Shown piece by piece: positions 1 to 8,700 of a DNA stretch of 19,503 nt. Positions within the stretch are counted from its first letter, which is position 1; each line of letters begins with the position of its first letter. The notes beneath the pieces are model-generated. The model was not told the origin of the DNA, searched no databases, and saw nothing but the letters and a program-made list of their open reading frames with translations. This stretch comes from UCB3 sp964415605 (GTDB lineage: Bacteria > Chloroflexota > Anaerolineae > Epilineales > Epilineaceae). The stretch covers positions 1-19,503 of the forward strand of contig CAYQBA010000089.1 in assembly GCA_964415605.1 (NCBI GenBank), written 5' to 3'. The position numbers and the translations under genes are program-made.

Positions 1-672
1 GCCACGGCCGTGGCCGCGGCGATTGCCGCCTGCGCGCCCGGCCGGCCGCCGGTGTTCGACCCGCCGCCACGCCGCACGCCGCTGGCGGCCGTGGCGGGCC
101 GACCGGCCGGCGACGATCTCCCCGCCGATCGGTCCCTGGCGTGGGTTGGCGCTGCGTACTACCAGCACTACTGCACCGATTGCCACGGCGTGTCCGGGGG
201 CGGCGACGGCCCGGGCGCGGCGCTGTTGGATCCGCCGCCGACCGACTTCACCGACGCGGCGTACATGCGGGACCAGACGCCGATCTGGTACTACCGTTCG
301 ATCTCGGACGGCGTCGTGGGCTCGTCGATGGCGCCGTGGACGCCGCGGATGCGCCGGGAGGAACGCTGGGACGCCGCGTTCTACGTCTGGTCGATGGCCG
401 TTCCGGCCGAACGGCGCGCGCGCGGCGCGGACCTGTACGCCGGCGCGTGTGCCGGCTGCCACGGTGCAGACGGGGGCGGTGTTCGGACGGCGCGTCTCGA
501 CGACCCCCGGCGCGTGGCGCTGTCGAGGGCTGCCGCCGCCGCGGACGTGGCACGCGCCCACCCGGACCGCGCGCCGGCGTCCCCGGGCGACCGCGACGCG
601 CTGGCCGAGCACCTCGCCACATTCCTCTATGCGCCCCTCGCCCCGACCGCCGGGACAACACCGGCGCCATGA
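1..672 (+). CDS. Dihaem cytochrome c lipoprotein, 5' end outside window
   Basis: The reading frame is open from base 1 and stops with TGA at 670-672. The first visible residues end in I-A-A-C (Cys codon 31-33), a good lipobox, but the basic start of a signal peptide is missing, so the true start lies upstream. The GTG at 10 is an unlikely start. Counting from that GTG, haem-binding CXXCH motifs are CTDCH at 55-59 and CAGCH at 147-151. The first domain has a clear methionine ligand candidate in S-M-A-P-W (Met107). The second domain has no methionine after its CXXCH; His184 sits about where the ligand would be expected. The protein is probably a membrane-anchored electron carrier on the outer face of the cytoplasmic membrane. 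Its redox partner cannot be told, because its operon lies upstream. The cytochrome c call is firm; the specific role is unknown. Confidence 0.9.
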   Translation, partial: ATAVAAAIAACAPGRPPVFDPPPRRTPLAAVAGRPAGDDLPADRSLAWVGAAYYQHYCTDCHGVSGGGDGPGAALLDPPPTDFTDAAYMRDQTPIWYYRSISDGVVGSSMAPWTPRMRREERWDAAFYVWSMAVPAERRARGADLYAGACAGCHGADGGGVRTARLDDPRRVALSRAAAAADVARAHPDRAPASPGDRDALAEHLATFLYAPLAPTAGTTPAP

Positions 673-679
673 GCGGCGA

Positions 680-708
680 TTTCCCTCCCGGAAGCCCTCG
701 GTTATAAT
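680..708 (+). promoter_or_regulatory. Promoter of the flippase-like gene, probably giving a leaderless mRNA
   Basis: A perfect -10 box TATAAT lies at 703-708, in a local AT-rich patch within very GC-rich DNA. A weak -35 candidate TTTCCC lies at 680-685, spaced 17 bases. Transcription would start about 6-8 bases after the -10 box, at about 714-716, while the ATG is at 717. No Shine-Dalgarno sequence lies in front of that ATG, which fits a leaderless or nearly leaderless transcript. The -35 matches the consensus at only three of six positions. Confidence 0.6.
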
Positions 709-716
709 CCGCACCC

Positions 717-1763
717 ATGCGCCCCGCCCTGCACAGCCCGCGATTCTGGTTCGGGATCGTGCTCAGCGTCGCCGCGCTGGCGTGGGCCGTGCGAGGGGTG
801 GCGTGGGCCGATCTGCTCGCCGAGCTGTCCACGGCCGACTACGGGTGGCTCATCCCCACCGCCATCCTCGTGCTGCTGGGGCAGCTCGCGCGTGCGGCCC
901 GCTGGCGGATCCTCTTCGGCGACGGGCCGCGCCCATCGCTGCGGGACGCGTTCGCCATCCTGTCCATCGGCTATCTCGTCAGCGCCGTGTTCCCCTTGCG
1001 CCTGGGCGACCCGGTGCGGGCCTGGCTGGCCGACACCCATACCCCGGCGCGGGGCTCCGAGGCGTTCGGGACGGTGATGGTCGAACGCGCGATCGACCTC
1101 CTGACCGTGCTGGCGCTGCTGGCGGCGATCGTGCCCGGGCCCGCGGCGCGCTTGCTCCAAGACCAGCTTGGACCCGGGCCGTGGTCGAACCCGGCGCGCC
1201 TCGCATGGATCGCCATCGCCGCGGTCGCCGCGGTTTACGTCGCCCTTTTCGCCGCATCGCGCGCCGGCGCCCGTGTGGGCCGGGCGGTGTCGGCTTTGCT
1301 CGAAGGGGTTGGCGCCTCGCCGCGGTTCGCGCGTGGGATCGGGGCATCGGTGGCGGGCTTCGCCGCCGGGGTCGGGGTGCTGGGGCGGCCGCGCGCCGCG
1401 GCGGCGGCCAGCGCGTGGTCGCTCGTCGTCTGGGTGCTCGGCGGGATCGAATACTGGGTGTGCTTGAAGGCGTTCCACCTCGACCTCTCCTTCGCGGCGG
1501 CCGTGTTCGTGCTGTGCGGCACGGCCGTCTTCGCCATCCTGCCGTCGTCGCCGGGCTACGTTGGCCTGTTCCACACGGCGGTGATCGTCACGCTGGGCAT
1601 CTTCGCGGATGTCCCGAAGGACGCGGCCCTGTCGTATGCCATCGTCCTGCACGGCGTGATCATGGTGGTCCTGATTGCCCTGGGGCTGGTGGGCCTGCGG
1701 ATGATGGCGCTCGCGCCGCGGGATCTCGAGGCGCGTCTCGGCGGGGCGGCGGTCGACGCGTGA
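717..1763 (+). CDS. Flippase-like membrane protein, LPG-synthase-TM family
   Basis: This 348-residue, very hydrophobic protein has about eight predicted membrane segments. It matches the lysylphosphatidylglycerol synthase transmembrane/UPF0104 (YbhN-like, flippase-like) family. Recognisable parts are A-R-W-R near residue 60, FPLRLGD at 92-98, the V-E-R-A-I-D block at 122-127, and the C-terminal L-P-S-S-P-G-Y-x-G stretch typical of the family. Related domains occur in MprF and in the archaeal N-glycosylation protein AglD, where polyprenyl lipids are the partners, so a lipid-handling or flippase-like role is plausible next to glycosyltransferases. The catalytic domain that makes aminoacyl-phosphatidylglycerol in MprF is absent. 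The gene has its own promoter and a 44-base gap to the cytochrome gene. It is separated from the methyltransferase operon by 284 bases, so functional linkage rests on proximity and family. Confidence 0.88.
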   Translation: MRPALHSPRFWFGIVLSVAALAWAVRGVAWADLLAELSTADYGWLIPTAILVLLGQLARAARWRILFGDGPRPSLRDAFAILSIGYLVSAVFPLRLGDPVRAWLADTHTPARGSEAFGTVMVERAIDLLTVLALLAAIVPGPAARLLQDQLGPGPWSNPARLAWIAIAAVAAVYVALFAASRAGARVGRAVSALLEGVGASPRFARGIGASVAGFAAGVGVLGRPRAAAAASAWSLVVWVLGGIEYWVCLKAFHLDLSFAAAVFVLCGTAVFAILPSSPGYVGLFHTAVIVTLGIFADVPKDAALSYAIVLHGVIMVVLIALGLVGLRMMALAPRDLEARLGGAAVDA

Positions 1764-1827
1764 CGGCCTGTGGTGCAACCCTCGGGCGTCTACCGTGGGG
1801 ATCGCGCCGCCCGCGGCGGTCGGCACG

Positions 1828-1856
1828 TTGCGATCGCCCCGGCGTTTGGGTATACT
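1828..1856 (+). promoter_or_regulatory. Sigma-70-type promoter of the methyltransferase/GT-C operon
   Basis: A -35 box TTGCGA lies at 1828-1833 and a -10 box TATACT at 1851-1856, separated by exactly 17 bases. TTGCGA and TATACT match consensus at four and five of six positions respectively, which is striking in DNA this GC-rich. It points at the methyltransferase gene at 2048, giving a leader of about 185 bases, and could drive the whole overlapping run to about 15728. Confidence 0.65.
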
Positions 1857-2030
1857 CCCGCCGGCATCCGGCGGGGGCGTGCGGCCGACCGCGCGCGCTC
1901 CGCCGGTGTTGCTGCCGCGTGCCGCGATGACCATCCCCGCGCGGCTTCGCCATGAGGGCGGGGCTCCGGGGCCCTCCGCGCGATGCCGTCGGTTCATCCC
2001 ACGGGCCAACCGACCCGCCCTAGGATCCCA

Positions 2031-2035
2031 GGGAG
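2031..2035 (+). promoter_or_regulatory. Ribosome binding site of the methyltransferase gene
   Basis: GGGAG lies 12 bases before the ATG at 2048, slightly far but usable. It sits in the loop of a possible GGATC/GATCC stem (2023-2027 with 2039-2043). Its first four bases could alternatively pair with TCCC at 2041-2044, which would partly mask it. The start is supported because the coding frame and methyltransferase homology begin here. Confidence 0.45.
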
Positions 2036-2047
2036 ATCGATCCCGCC

Positions 2048-2935
2048 ATGCCCGAAAGCACGACGCCCGATCCGGGTTACGACCGACAGCAGCTGCGACG
2101 CATGCTGGCCAACGAGGCCGACATGTCGTTCAAGCGGCGGGCCGAGTCGGTGTTCGACTTCCTGGCGATCCGGCCTGGCGATCGGGTGTTGGACGCGGGC
2201 TGCGGGCGAGGCTTTTACCTCAACTTCGCCCGCCACCTCTTCCCATGGGCCGACGTCGTCGGCGTCGAGCTTGATCGCCCGCTCCTGCCGATGGCGCGCG
2301 CGGCGGTGCCGGGAGCCAGGGTGGCGTGCGCCAACCTCTATCGCCTGCCGTTCGGCGACGGCGCGTTCGACAAGATCATCTTTTCCGAGGTCATCGAGCA
2401 CATCCCCGACGACCGCGCCGCGCTCCGTGAGCTCTGGCGCGTCCTGGCGCCCGGCGGCGTGCTCGCCCTGACGACGCCCAATGCGAACTACCCGTTGGCG
2501 TGGGACCCCATCAACAAGGTCCTCGAAACCCTGACGGGCAAGCACATCCAGACGGGGCCCCTGGCCGGCATCTGGGCGAACCATGAGCGGCTGTACAGCC
2601 TTGCGTCGCTCAGCCAGGTGGTGACCGACGCCGGGTTCGCGGTCGAAGAGATCCGGTGCCACACGCGCTACTGCTTCCCGTTCATCCACAACCTCGTGTA
2701 CGGCATCGGCAAGCCGCTCCTCGAGCGCGGGCTGCTGCCCGACGCGCTGGCGCGGGCGGCGGACCGGTACGCCCTCGACGCCGATCCCGGCACCGGATCG
2801 GCGTGGAACCCGGTCAACCTCGGCCTCCGCGTCTTCAACGCCGTGGATGCCTGGAACGACCTCGACCCTCCCCGACCTGACCAGCCGTTCCTCATCATGG
2901 CCCTCAAGCTGCGCAAGCCCGAGGTGGCACCGTGA
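2048..2935 (+). CDS. Class I SAM-dependent methyltransferase
   Basis: This 295-residue protein has a standard Rossmann-type methyltransferase fold. Motif I is VLDAGCGRG at 47-55, the acidic residue at the end of strand 2 is Glu74 in GVELD, and a D-K-I-I-F-S-E-V-I-E-H-I-P-D block starts at Asp108. This is followed by W-R-V-L-A-P-G-G and T-T-P-N, as in Methyltransf_11-type enzymes. The C-terminal 100 residues hold aromatic and hydrophobic patches but no clear membrane segment. It should transfer a methyl group from S-adenosylmethionine in the cytoplasm; the substrate cannot be read from sequence. Its place at the head of a glycosyltransferase operon suggests a sugar or lipid-linked glycan, or a polyprenyl acceptor. 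Its TGA overlaps the next gene's GTG in GTGA (2932-2935), implying translational coupling. Confidence 0.92.
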   Translation: MPESTTPDPGYDRQQLRRMLANEADMSFKRRAESVFDFLAIRPGDRVLDAGCGRGFYLNFARHLFPWADVVGVELDRPLLPMARAAVPGARVACANLYRLPFGDGAFDKIIFSEVIEHIPDDRAALRELWRVLAPGGVLALTTPNANYPLAWDPINKVLETLTGKHIQTGPLAGIWANHERLYSLASLSQVVTDAGFAVEEIRCHTRYCFPFIHNLVYGIGKPLLERGLLPDALARAADRYALDADPGTGSAWNPVNLGLRVFNAVDAWNDLDPPRPDQPFLIMALKLRKPEVAP

Positions 2936-5700
2936 CGACCGACGACCGCGACCGCGCCGCGGATGGGCAGCCCCAACCCGGCGCGGAGCGACCCGCCGAG
3001 GCAGGCTCGACCGCGAACGACTCGGGCATGTCCCATCCGCCGGCTGGCGTCCCTGCGCCGGATGATTCCAGCGTGATGGCGCCGCCCGCCGGTGACCCTG
3101 ACCTGGTCGACCCCGCCGCGCCCCAACCCAGGCCGCCCGGCGGTTCGACCTGGCTCGTGCTCGCGTTCGCCGCCCTGGCGGCGGGGTGCCTTGGATGGGG
3201 GCTCGTGCGGCTCGCCCTCCGCCCGGATCTGCCGTTGGACTTCTTGCTGCTCTTCGGGGCGGCGGCCGTGCTCGCCCGGCAAGCCTGGGCGCTGGCGGCG
3301 CGGTACGGGGTGACCGGACGCGGTCTCGACGCCGCCGTTCGCGGCGTGTGGGCCCGGTGGCTCCCGGGCGAACGGCCGGCGAGCCCCGGGGACATGGGGA
3401 GCGGGCTGGCGGGGGCGACGGGCGAGCCCGGGGCCGGCGATGCTGGCGTCGTGGCGGGGGATGGCCCCGCGACGGCCGGGGCAGGGGGCAGCCCGGCCGC
3501 CCCGACCCCCGAGCCGGCCTATGTCCGCCCCGCCGCGTGGGCCGCTTCGCCGCGCCCGGCCGTGGTCATGCTCGCCGGTCTGGCCGCGGCGCTGGCCGGG
3601 CAGATCCTGCTGGACGCGGCGCAGACCCTCACCCTGGCCGCCGTCGCGCTGATGACGGCCGCGGTGGTTGCGTGGCTGTGGGCCCTGGCCCGCACGCCGG
3701 AGCCGGTGGACGACGCGCCGGTGGCCGTCGTCGCGGGCCCCGGCTTGGACGCCGGGCGTGCCCGCGCCCTCGGGATCGGGCTGGCGCTGGTCGCCATCCC
3801 GGCCTTCATCGCACCGCTGCTCGGCGACACAGCCCGGGCATGGCTCGGGCTGCTCGACTATCCGCCGGTGGACGCGGTCGACGTTCGCCTCATGGGCACC
3901 AACACCTTCACGCGGCTCGGCGGGACGATGTGGCTGGCGGGCATCCTGGCGTACGTGTATGCCCTCGCCGATCGTACCGGCTGGGCGGGCGGGCGGCGCT
4001 GGCTGGCGCGCCGCCCAAGCATCACGCTGCGCATCGGCCCAACCGGCCTGGCGCTGGGCGCCATCGCCGCCGTCGCCGCCTGGTACCGCTTCCACGACTT
4101 GGCGCGCCTGCCGTTCGAGATGACCAGCGACCACACCGAAAAGCTGCTGGACATCGCCAGCATCGTCGACGGCCTGCGGCCCGTGTTCATGCCGGCCAAC
4201 TCCGGGCGCGAGGCCATGCAGTTCTACTGGATCGCGTTCCTCGTCGCGCTCGGGCTGCCGCTGACGTTCATGACGCTCAAGGTCGGCATGTCGATCATCG
4301 GCACGGTCACCGTCGGGCCATTGTACCGGCTGGGCCGCCGCATCGGCGGGGCGCACGTCGGCCTCATGGCCGCGCTGATCCTGGCGATCCTGCCGTGGCA
4401 CATTCAGATCACGCGCATCGCGCTGCGCATCTCTCTGGCGCCCCTGTGGGTCGCGCTGACGTTCATCGCGCTCTACCGGGCCCTCGCGCACGGGCGCCGC
4501 AACGACTGGTTGTGGGTCGGGCTCGCGACCGGGCTCGGGATGTACAGCTACTCCGCCTTCCGCCCGATGCTGTTCGTCGTGCCGCTCGTCGTCGTGCTCA
4601 AGCTCGTCCACGATGCGTGGTACGGCCGCCGCGAGGGTTTCTCGCGCGATCTGGCGGCGCACGGGGCCGCGGCCGCCGGACTCACGGCCCTGCTCGTCGT
4701 GCCGCTGGTGCGCTACGGCATCGACCGCCCGGGCGAGATCGGCGAGCGGACGGCGACGCGGATCTTCGGCGACGCGTTCTCGATGCAGCCGGCCGCCGTG
4801 TGGGACTTCCTGCGCGCCCAGGACGCGCCGTTTTTCGTCGGGCTCCTCCGGCAGTTCGGGGTCAACCTGCGCAACGCGCTGTTGATGTTCAACGTGACCA
4901 GCGACAACGCCTGGTTCCAGAGCCCGCCCGGCCGGCCGGCGTTCGAGACCGTCGGCGGCGCCCTCTTCGTGCTCGGCCTGGCGGTGGCGCTGCATCGCAT
5001 CCGGCGCCGCGACTGGCAGGTCGGCACGTTGGTCGTGACCATGCCGATCCTGCTCCTGTCGACGATCATGGCGCTGGCGTTCCCCAACGAGAACCCGTCG
5101 CTGACTCGGGCCTCGGCGGCCTTGCCCGCGGCCGTCGTCATCGCGGCGCTGCCGCTACCGGCGCTCCTCGGCCGGATGCGCGCGGCCTGGGGCCCGCGCA
5201 CCGCGCACCCGGCGTACGCCGTGCTCGTGGTCGTCCTCGTGGCCTGGATGGCGCGCGGCACCGACGCGCGCTACTTCGGTGAGTACCGCCATTACTACGA
5301 CGAGAGCACGCACCCCACGTCCGAGGGCGCGGCCGTGATCCGGAGCTTCGTCAACCTCGGCGGCGACCTCGACCACGTGTACTACGCGGCGTGGCCCAAC
5401 GGCTGGGACCATCGCCTACTCGGCATCCAGGTCGGCAAGCCCGACTGGACGGGCATCTTGTGGCCGGCCGATGGCGATTGGGACAACGCCATCCACCAGG
5501 CCCGGGGCCACGTCGCCGACCCGTCGCGCAAGCTCTACCTGGTGGGCGGCCCGCTGGCCGCGCAGCACATCGCGTTCCTGAAGTCGCTCTATCCGAGCGC
5601 GCTCGTCACGGTCCATCACACCCGGGTGCCCGGGAAGGACTTCTGGAGCATCCTCGTGCCCGAAAGGGCCGCACCGCCCACGGAGCAACCCCCCGAATGA
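2932..5700 (+). CDS. Family-39-like GT-C membrane glycosyltransferase
   Basis: This 922-residue protein starts with GTG inside the GTGA overlap; GAGGTGG at 2921-2927 is its ribosome site. Residues 1-65 are disordered and rich in Pro, Asp and Ala. Two membrane segments follow, then a Gly/Ala/Pro-rich insert (about 150-205), then further membrane segments. The GT-C core begins near residue 385 with L-P-F-E-M-T-S-D-H-T-E-K. Asp400 and Glu403 lie in the first outside loop, where GT-C enzymes keep their catalytic acid. The following G-R-E-A-M-Q-F-Y block is typical of this bacterial PMT_2/family-39 group. The C-terminal 120 residues look soluble and probably lie outside the membrane. Such enzymes use polyprenyl-phosphate sugars as donors. 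The acceptor is unknown. The extra N-terminal membrane region and insert are unusual compared with ordinary family members of about 500-700 residues. Confidence 0.82.
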   Translation: MTTDDRDRAADGQPQPGAERPAEAGSTANDSGMSHPPAGVPAPDDSSVMAPPAGDPDLVDPAAPQPRPPGGSTWLVLAFAALAAGCLGWGLVRLALRPDLPLDFLLLFGAAAVLARQAWALAARYGVTGRGLDAAVRGVWARWLPGERPASPGDMGSGLAGATGEPGAGDAGVVAGDGPATAGAGGSPAAPTPEPAYVRPAAWAASPRPAVVMLAGLAAALAGQILLDAAQTLTLAAVALMTAAVVAWLWALARTPEPVDDAPVAVVAGPGLDAGRARALGIGLALVAIPAFIAPLLGDTARAWLGLLDYPPVDAVDVRLMGTNTFTRLGGTMWLAGILAYVYALADRTGWAGGRRWLARRPSITLRIGPTGLALGAIAAVAAWYRFHDLARLPFEMTSDHTEKLLDIASIVDGLRPVFMPANSGREAMQFYWIAFLVALGLPLTFMTLKVGMSIIGTVTVGPLYRLGRRIGGAHVGLMAALILAILPWHIQITRIALRISLAPLWVALTFIALYRALAHGRRNDWLWVGLATGLGMYSYSAFRPMLFVVPLVVVLKLVHDAWYGRREGFSRDLAAHGAAAAGLTALLVVPLVRYGIDRPGEIGERTATRIFGDAFSMQPAAVWDFLRAQDAPFFVGLLRQFGVNLRNALLMFNVTSDNAWFQSPPGRPAFETVGGALFVLGLAVALHRIRRRDWQVGTLVVTMPILLLSTIMALAFPNENPSLTRASAALPAAVVIAALPLPALLGRMRAAWGPRTAHPAYAVLVVVLVAWMARGTDARYFGEYRHYYDESTHPTSEGAAVIRSFVNLGGDLDHVYYAAWPNGWDHRLLGIQVGKPDWTGILWPADGDWDNAIHQARGHVADPSRKLYLVGGPLAAQHIAFLKSLYPSALVTVHHTRVPGKDFWSILVPERAAPPTEQPPE

Positions 5701-8700
5701 CGACGGACGAACTGACGCGACCGGACGACGGCCCCGCCACGCTCGAGCCCGCGCCGCCGGGCGACGCATCGGTCACGCCTGAGCCGATGGCCATGCGCGA
5801 TGCGCCGATGCCGCCGCGGGGCGAGGCGGACACGCCCGCGCCCGTGCCGCCGGGCGACGAACCGAGCACGACCGAGCCGCTGTCGGCTGAATCGAGCAAG
5901 CTCGATCTGTCGCCGCCGGGCGACGAACCGGTTGCTCCCGGCGCTCCGTTGCTCGACGCGGACGAGGCGGCGCACGCGCTTCCGCCGCCCGTGCAGGCGC
6001 GCGGCCTCGCCGCCTGGCTGCGGGACCGCGCCTGGGTGCTCGTCGCCCTGGCCGTGATCCTGGCTGCGGCGGCCCACGTGCGGCTGGTGGGTTTGGACTG
6101 GGACAGCGGCCACCACCTGCACCCCGACGAGCGCTTCCTCACGATGGTCGAGAGCGCGCTCACGCTGCCGACGGCGTGCCTTTCCGACCCGGCCGGCCGG
6201 ATCGACGCCTACGGGTGCCTCCTGGGCTACCTCGACACCGACACGTCGCCGCTCAACCCGCGCAATCAAGGGCACGGCTTCTTCGCGTACGGGACCTGGC
6301 CGATCACGCTGGTGTACCTCGTGGCCCGGCAGCTCGGGAAGACCGACTACCACACCGTCTACATGGTGGGCCGGCAGATGAGCGTGCTCATCGACCTGTT
6401 GGCGCTCTTGTTGCTGTTCGGCCTGGGGACGCGCCTGTACGACGCGCGGGTCGGGCTCCTCGCGGCGGCGCTGGGTGCGTTCACGGCGTTCTTCATCCAG
6501 CAGGCGCACTTCTTCACCGTCGACGGCCCGGCCAACTTCTTCGTCGTGCTGTTCTTCTTCTTCGCCGTCGGCATGCCGCGGCGGGGCGGCTGGGCGGCCA
6601 CCGCCCTGGCCGGCGCGGCGCTCGGCATGGCGCTGGCCAGCAAGGTCTCGGTATGGCCGCTGGTGCCGGTGGCGCTAATCGTGCTCGGCGCCGCGGCCGT
6701 CCGGCGCGGCGGGGCGCGGCGCGACTGGATCGAGGCCGCCGGCAAGGTGGCGCTCCTCGGGGTGACGTCGTTCGTCGCGCTGCGCCTGTGCATGCCCGAC
6801 ATGTTCGTCGGGCCCGGTTGGCCGAACGTCGTCGACGACCCGACGCGCTACGCCCAGGTCACCAGCGGCGAGTGGATCGCCCCCGACCTCTGGCATACCC
6901 TCCACGACCTGATGCCCGACGCGCTCGAGCCATGGCTGCTGCCGGATCCCCGCTGGATGGACAGCATGCGCAAGGTGTCGGAGCTCGTCACCGGCCACGG
7001 CGTCGACTGGCCGCCCAACCACCAGTGGTGGAACCGCACCGACTACGTCTTCCCCTGGCGCAACATGGTCCTGTGGGGCATGGGCATCGCGCTCGGCGTG
7101 GCCGCCTGGCTGGGCTGGGCCGCGGCGGGGCTGGAGATCCTCCGCCGGCGGCGGCTCGCGCACGCGCTCCCATGGCTGTGGATCACGCTGTTCTTCGCCT
7201 ACTACGGCGGGCAGTGGACCAAGACGATGCGGTACTTCCTGCCGATCTACCCGGCGCTGATCCTCTTCGGCGCTTACGGGCTCGTGGCCCTGTACGACCG
7301 GGCGCGCGGCCAGCGGACGCGGGTGTTCGATCCGGATGAGGCCGAGCCTGGCCCCGAACAGGCAGCCGCGTTCATTCCGCCGACGGGCCGTCGAGGGCGC
7401 CTGGCGCCGGCGGCCGCGCTCGCGCTCATGGCCCTGGTCGTCGGAACGACTACCGTCTGGGGCTTCATGTTCTCGCGCATCTACACCCGCGATCACTCCC
7501 GCGTGGCGGGCAGCCGCTGGATCTACCACCACCTGCCCACGGCGTTTGGCCTGACCGTCAAGGGCGGCGCCGACGGCGCCGCGCCCGGCCTGTATCTCCC
7601 GGCCAACTGGCCGCAGTCCATCCGCATGGTGCCGGGGACCCACCAGTATCGGGTCGACGACGAGGCGTGGGTCGGCCCGGCCCGGGTGCTGATCCCGGGG
7701 GCATCGCCGATCACCATCGACGGCGCCCACCTCGCGTACGTCACCGACCCCGAGGCCGACGCGTCGCCCGAGTCGTTCGAGGTCGTGCTCTCGACGGCGG
7801 CGTTCCTCGGGGCCGACGGCCGGCCCGACAAGCCGCTGGCGAGCGGGTCCGCGCGGGTCGCGCTGAACGCGCGCGCGCAGTCGGTGCGGGTCGCGCTGCC
7901 GGACGTCGAGCTGTGGCCGCCCGCGCCGGCGACCCCGACGCCGCAGCCCTTCGGCGGCGACCGTCTCGGACTGACGCGCTATCTCCCCTTCGGCGCCACG
8001 CCGGAGTCGCCCGCCGCGCCGCCGGACACGCCTGTCGGCGAGTACTACCTGTGGTTCCGGGTGGAGGGTGCGCCCATCCGCGGCCGCCCGAGCATCCTCG
8101 CCATCGAGACGCGCTGGGACGACGCCATCCCGCTCGGCCTCGACGGCTACGCCGCGCGCGACGATGCCGAGACCGAGTGGGGCGAGGGGCTTTACGGCTC
8201 GTCCGAGATGGACCTGTACGACGCCGACACGCCGGCCAAGGTCGACCAGATGCTCGATTGGATGGCCGCGGCCGACTACGTGATGATGAGCTCCAACCGC
8301 GTCTACGGCGCGATCGCCCAGCTCCCGAATCGCTGGCCGATGACGCTGCGCTACTACGACGCCCTCTTCGCCGAGTCGTTCGGCTTCCGCCACGTGGCGG
8401 ACATCCACTCGTACCCGAGCCTGGGTGCATGGGAGGTGAACGACCAGCCCGCGGAGGAGGCGTGGCATGTCTACGACCACCCCAAGGTCGATGTCTTCGC
8501 CGTCGACGGCGTCGATCGCGACGCGCTCAGGGCGGAGCTGGTGCCGCTGACCGGGCCCGAGCACGTGACGTTCGTCTGGCCGCAGGAGTCAGACGGGGTC
8601 ATGCGCGGGCTGTGGTCGCGCCTGCGCGGCGTCGTCCTCGGCGATGCCGGCGACGCGGCCATCGACGCCGCCGGCGTGCCGCTGGAAGCCGTCATGCTCA

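Larger units (their letters stand above)
1764..2047 (+). other. Intergenic region with promoter and about 185-base leader
   Basis: This region separates the flippase-like gene from the methyltransferase operon. It holds a small GC-rich inverted repeat (CCGCC/GGCGG, 1807-1819, three-base loop) with no T-run after it, so it is not a convincing terminator. The promoter at 1828-1856 follows. Downstream of the expected transcription start (about 1863) the leader is GC-rich, with no ORF I would support. The only short ORF of note is 23 codons at 1952-2023, with no ribosome site. Confidence 0.5.

Noticed and set aside
10..12. GTG as the start of the cytochrome
   Set aside because: It would leave no basic residue ahead of the I-A-A-C lipobox. 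The frame is open to base 1, so the gene most likely starts upstream.
1806..1820. Inverted repeat as an intrinsic terminator
   Set aside because: The stem is only five base pairs and no T-run follows; such repeats are frequent by chance at this GC content.
23..1930. Plus-strand open frame spanning the cytochrome and flippase-like genes
   Set aside because: It is Arg/Ala/Pro-rich and has no domains. The other frames contain CXXCH motifs and a recognised membrane family.
1952..2023. 23-codon ORF in the leader of the methyltransferase operon
   Set aside because: There is no ribosome site, no distinctive composition and no overlap with the next start.
2668..4995. Long open frame on the minus strand
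   Set aside because: It is the antisense shadow of the GT-C gene. Its product is rich in Arg, Pro, Gln and His with no domain, as expected opposite GC-rich codons.
5391..5696. Longer N-terminus for the fusion protein
   Set aside because: This stretch lies inside the preceding GT-C gene and reads as Arg/Pro/Gly-rich shadow. The ATG at 5697 in an ATGA overlap, with M-T-T-D as in the preceding gene, is the better start.
6675..8564. Minus-strand open frame of about 630 codons
   Set aside because: It lies wholly opposite the fusion gene, has the same Arg/His/Asp-rich shadow composition and shows no recognisable motif.
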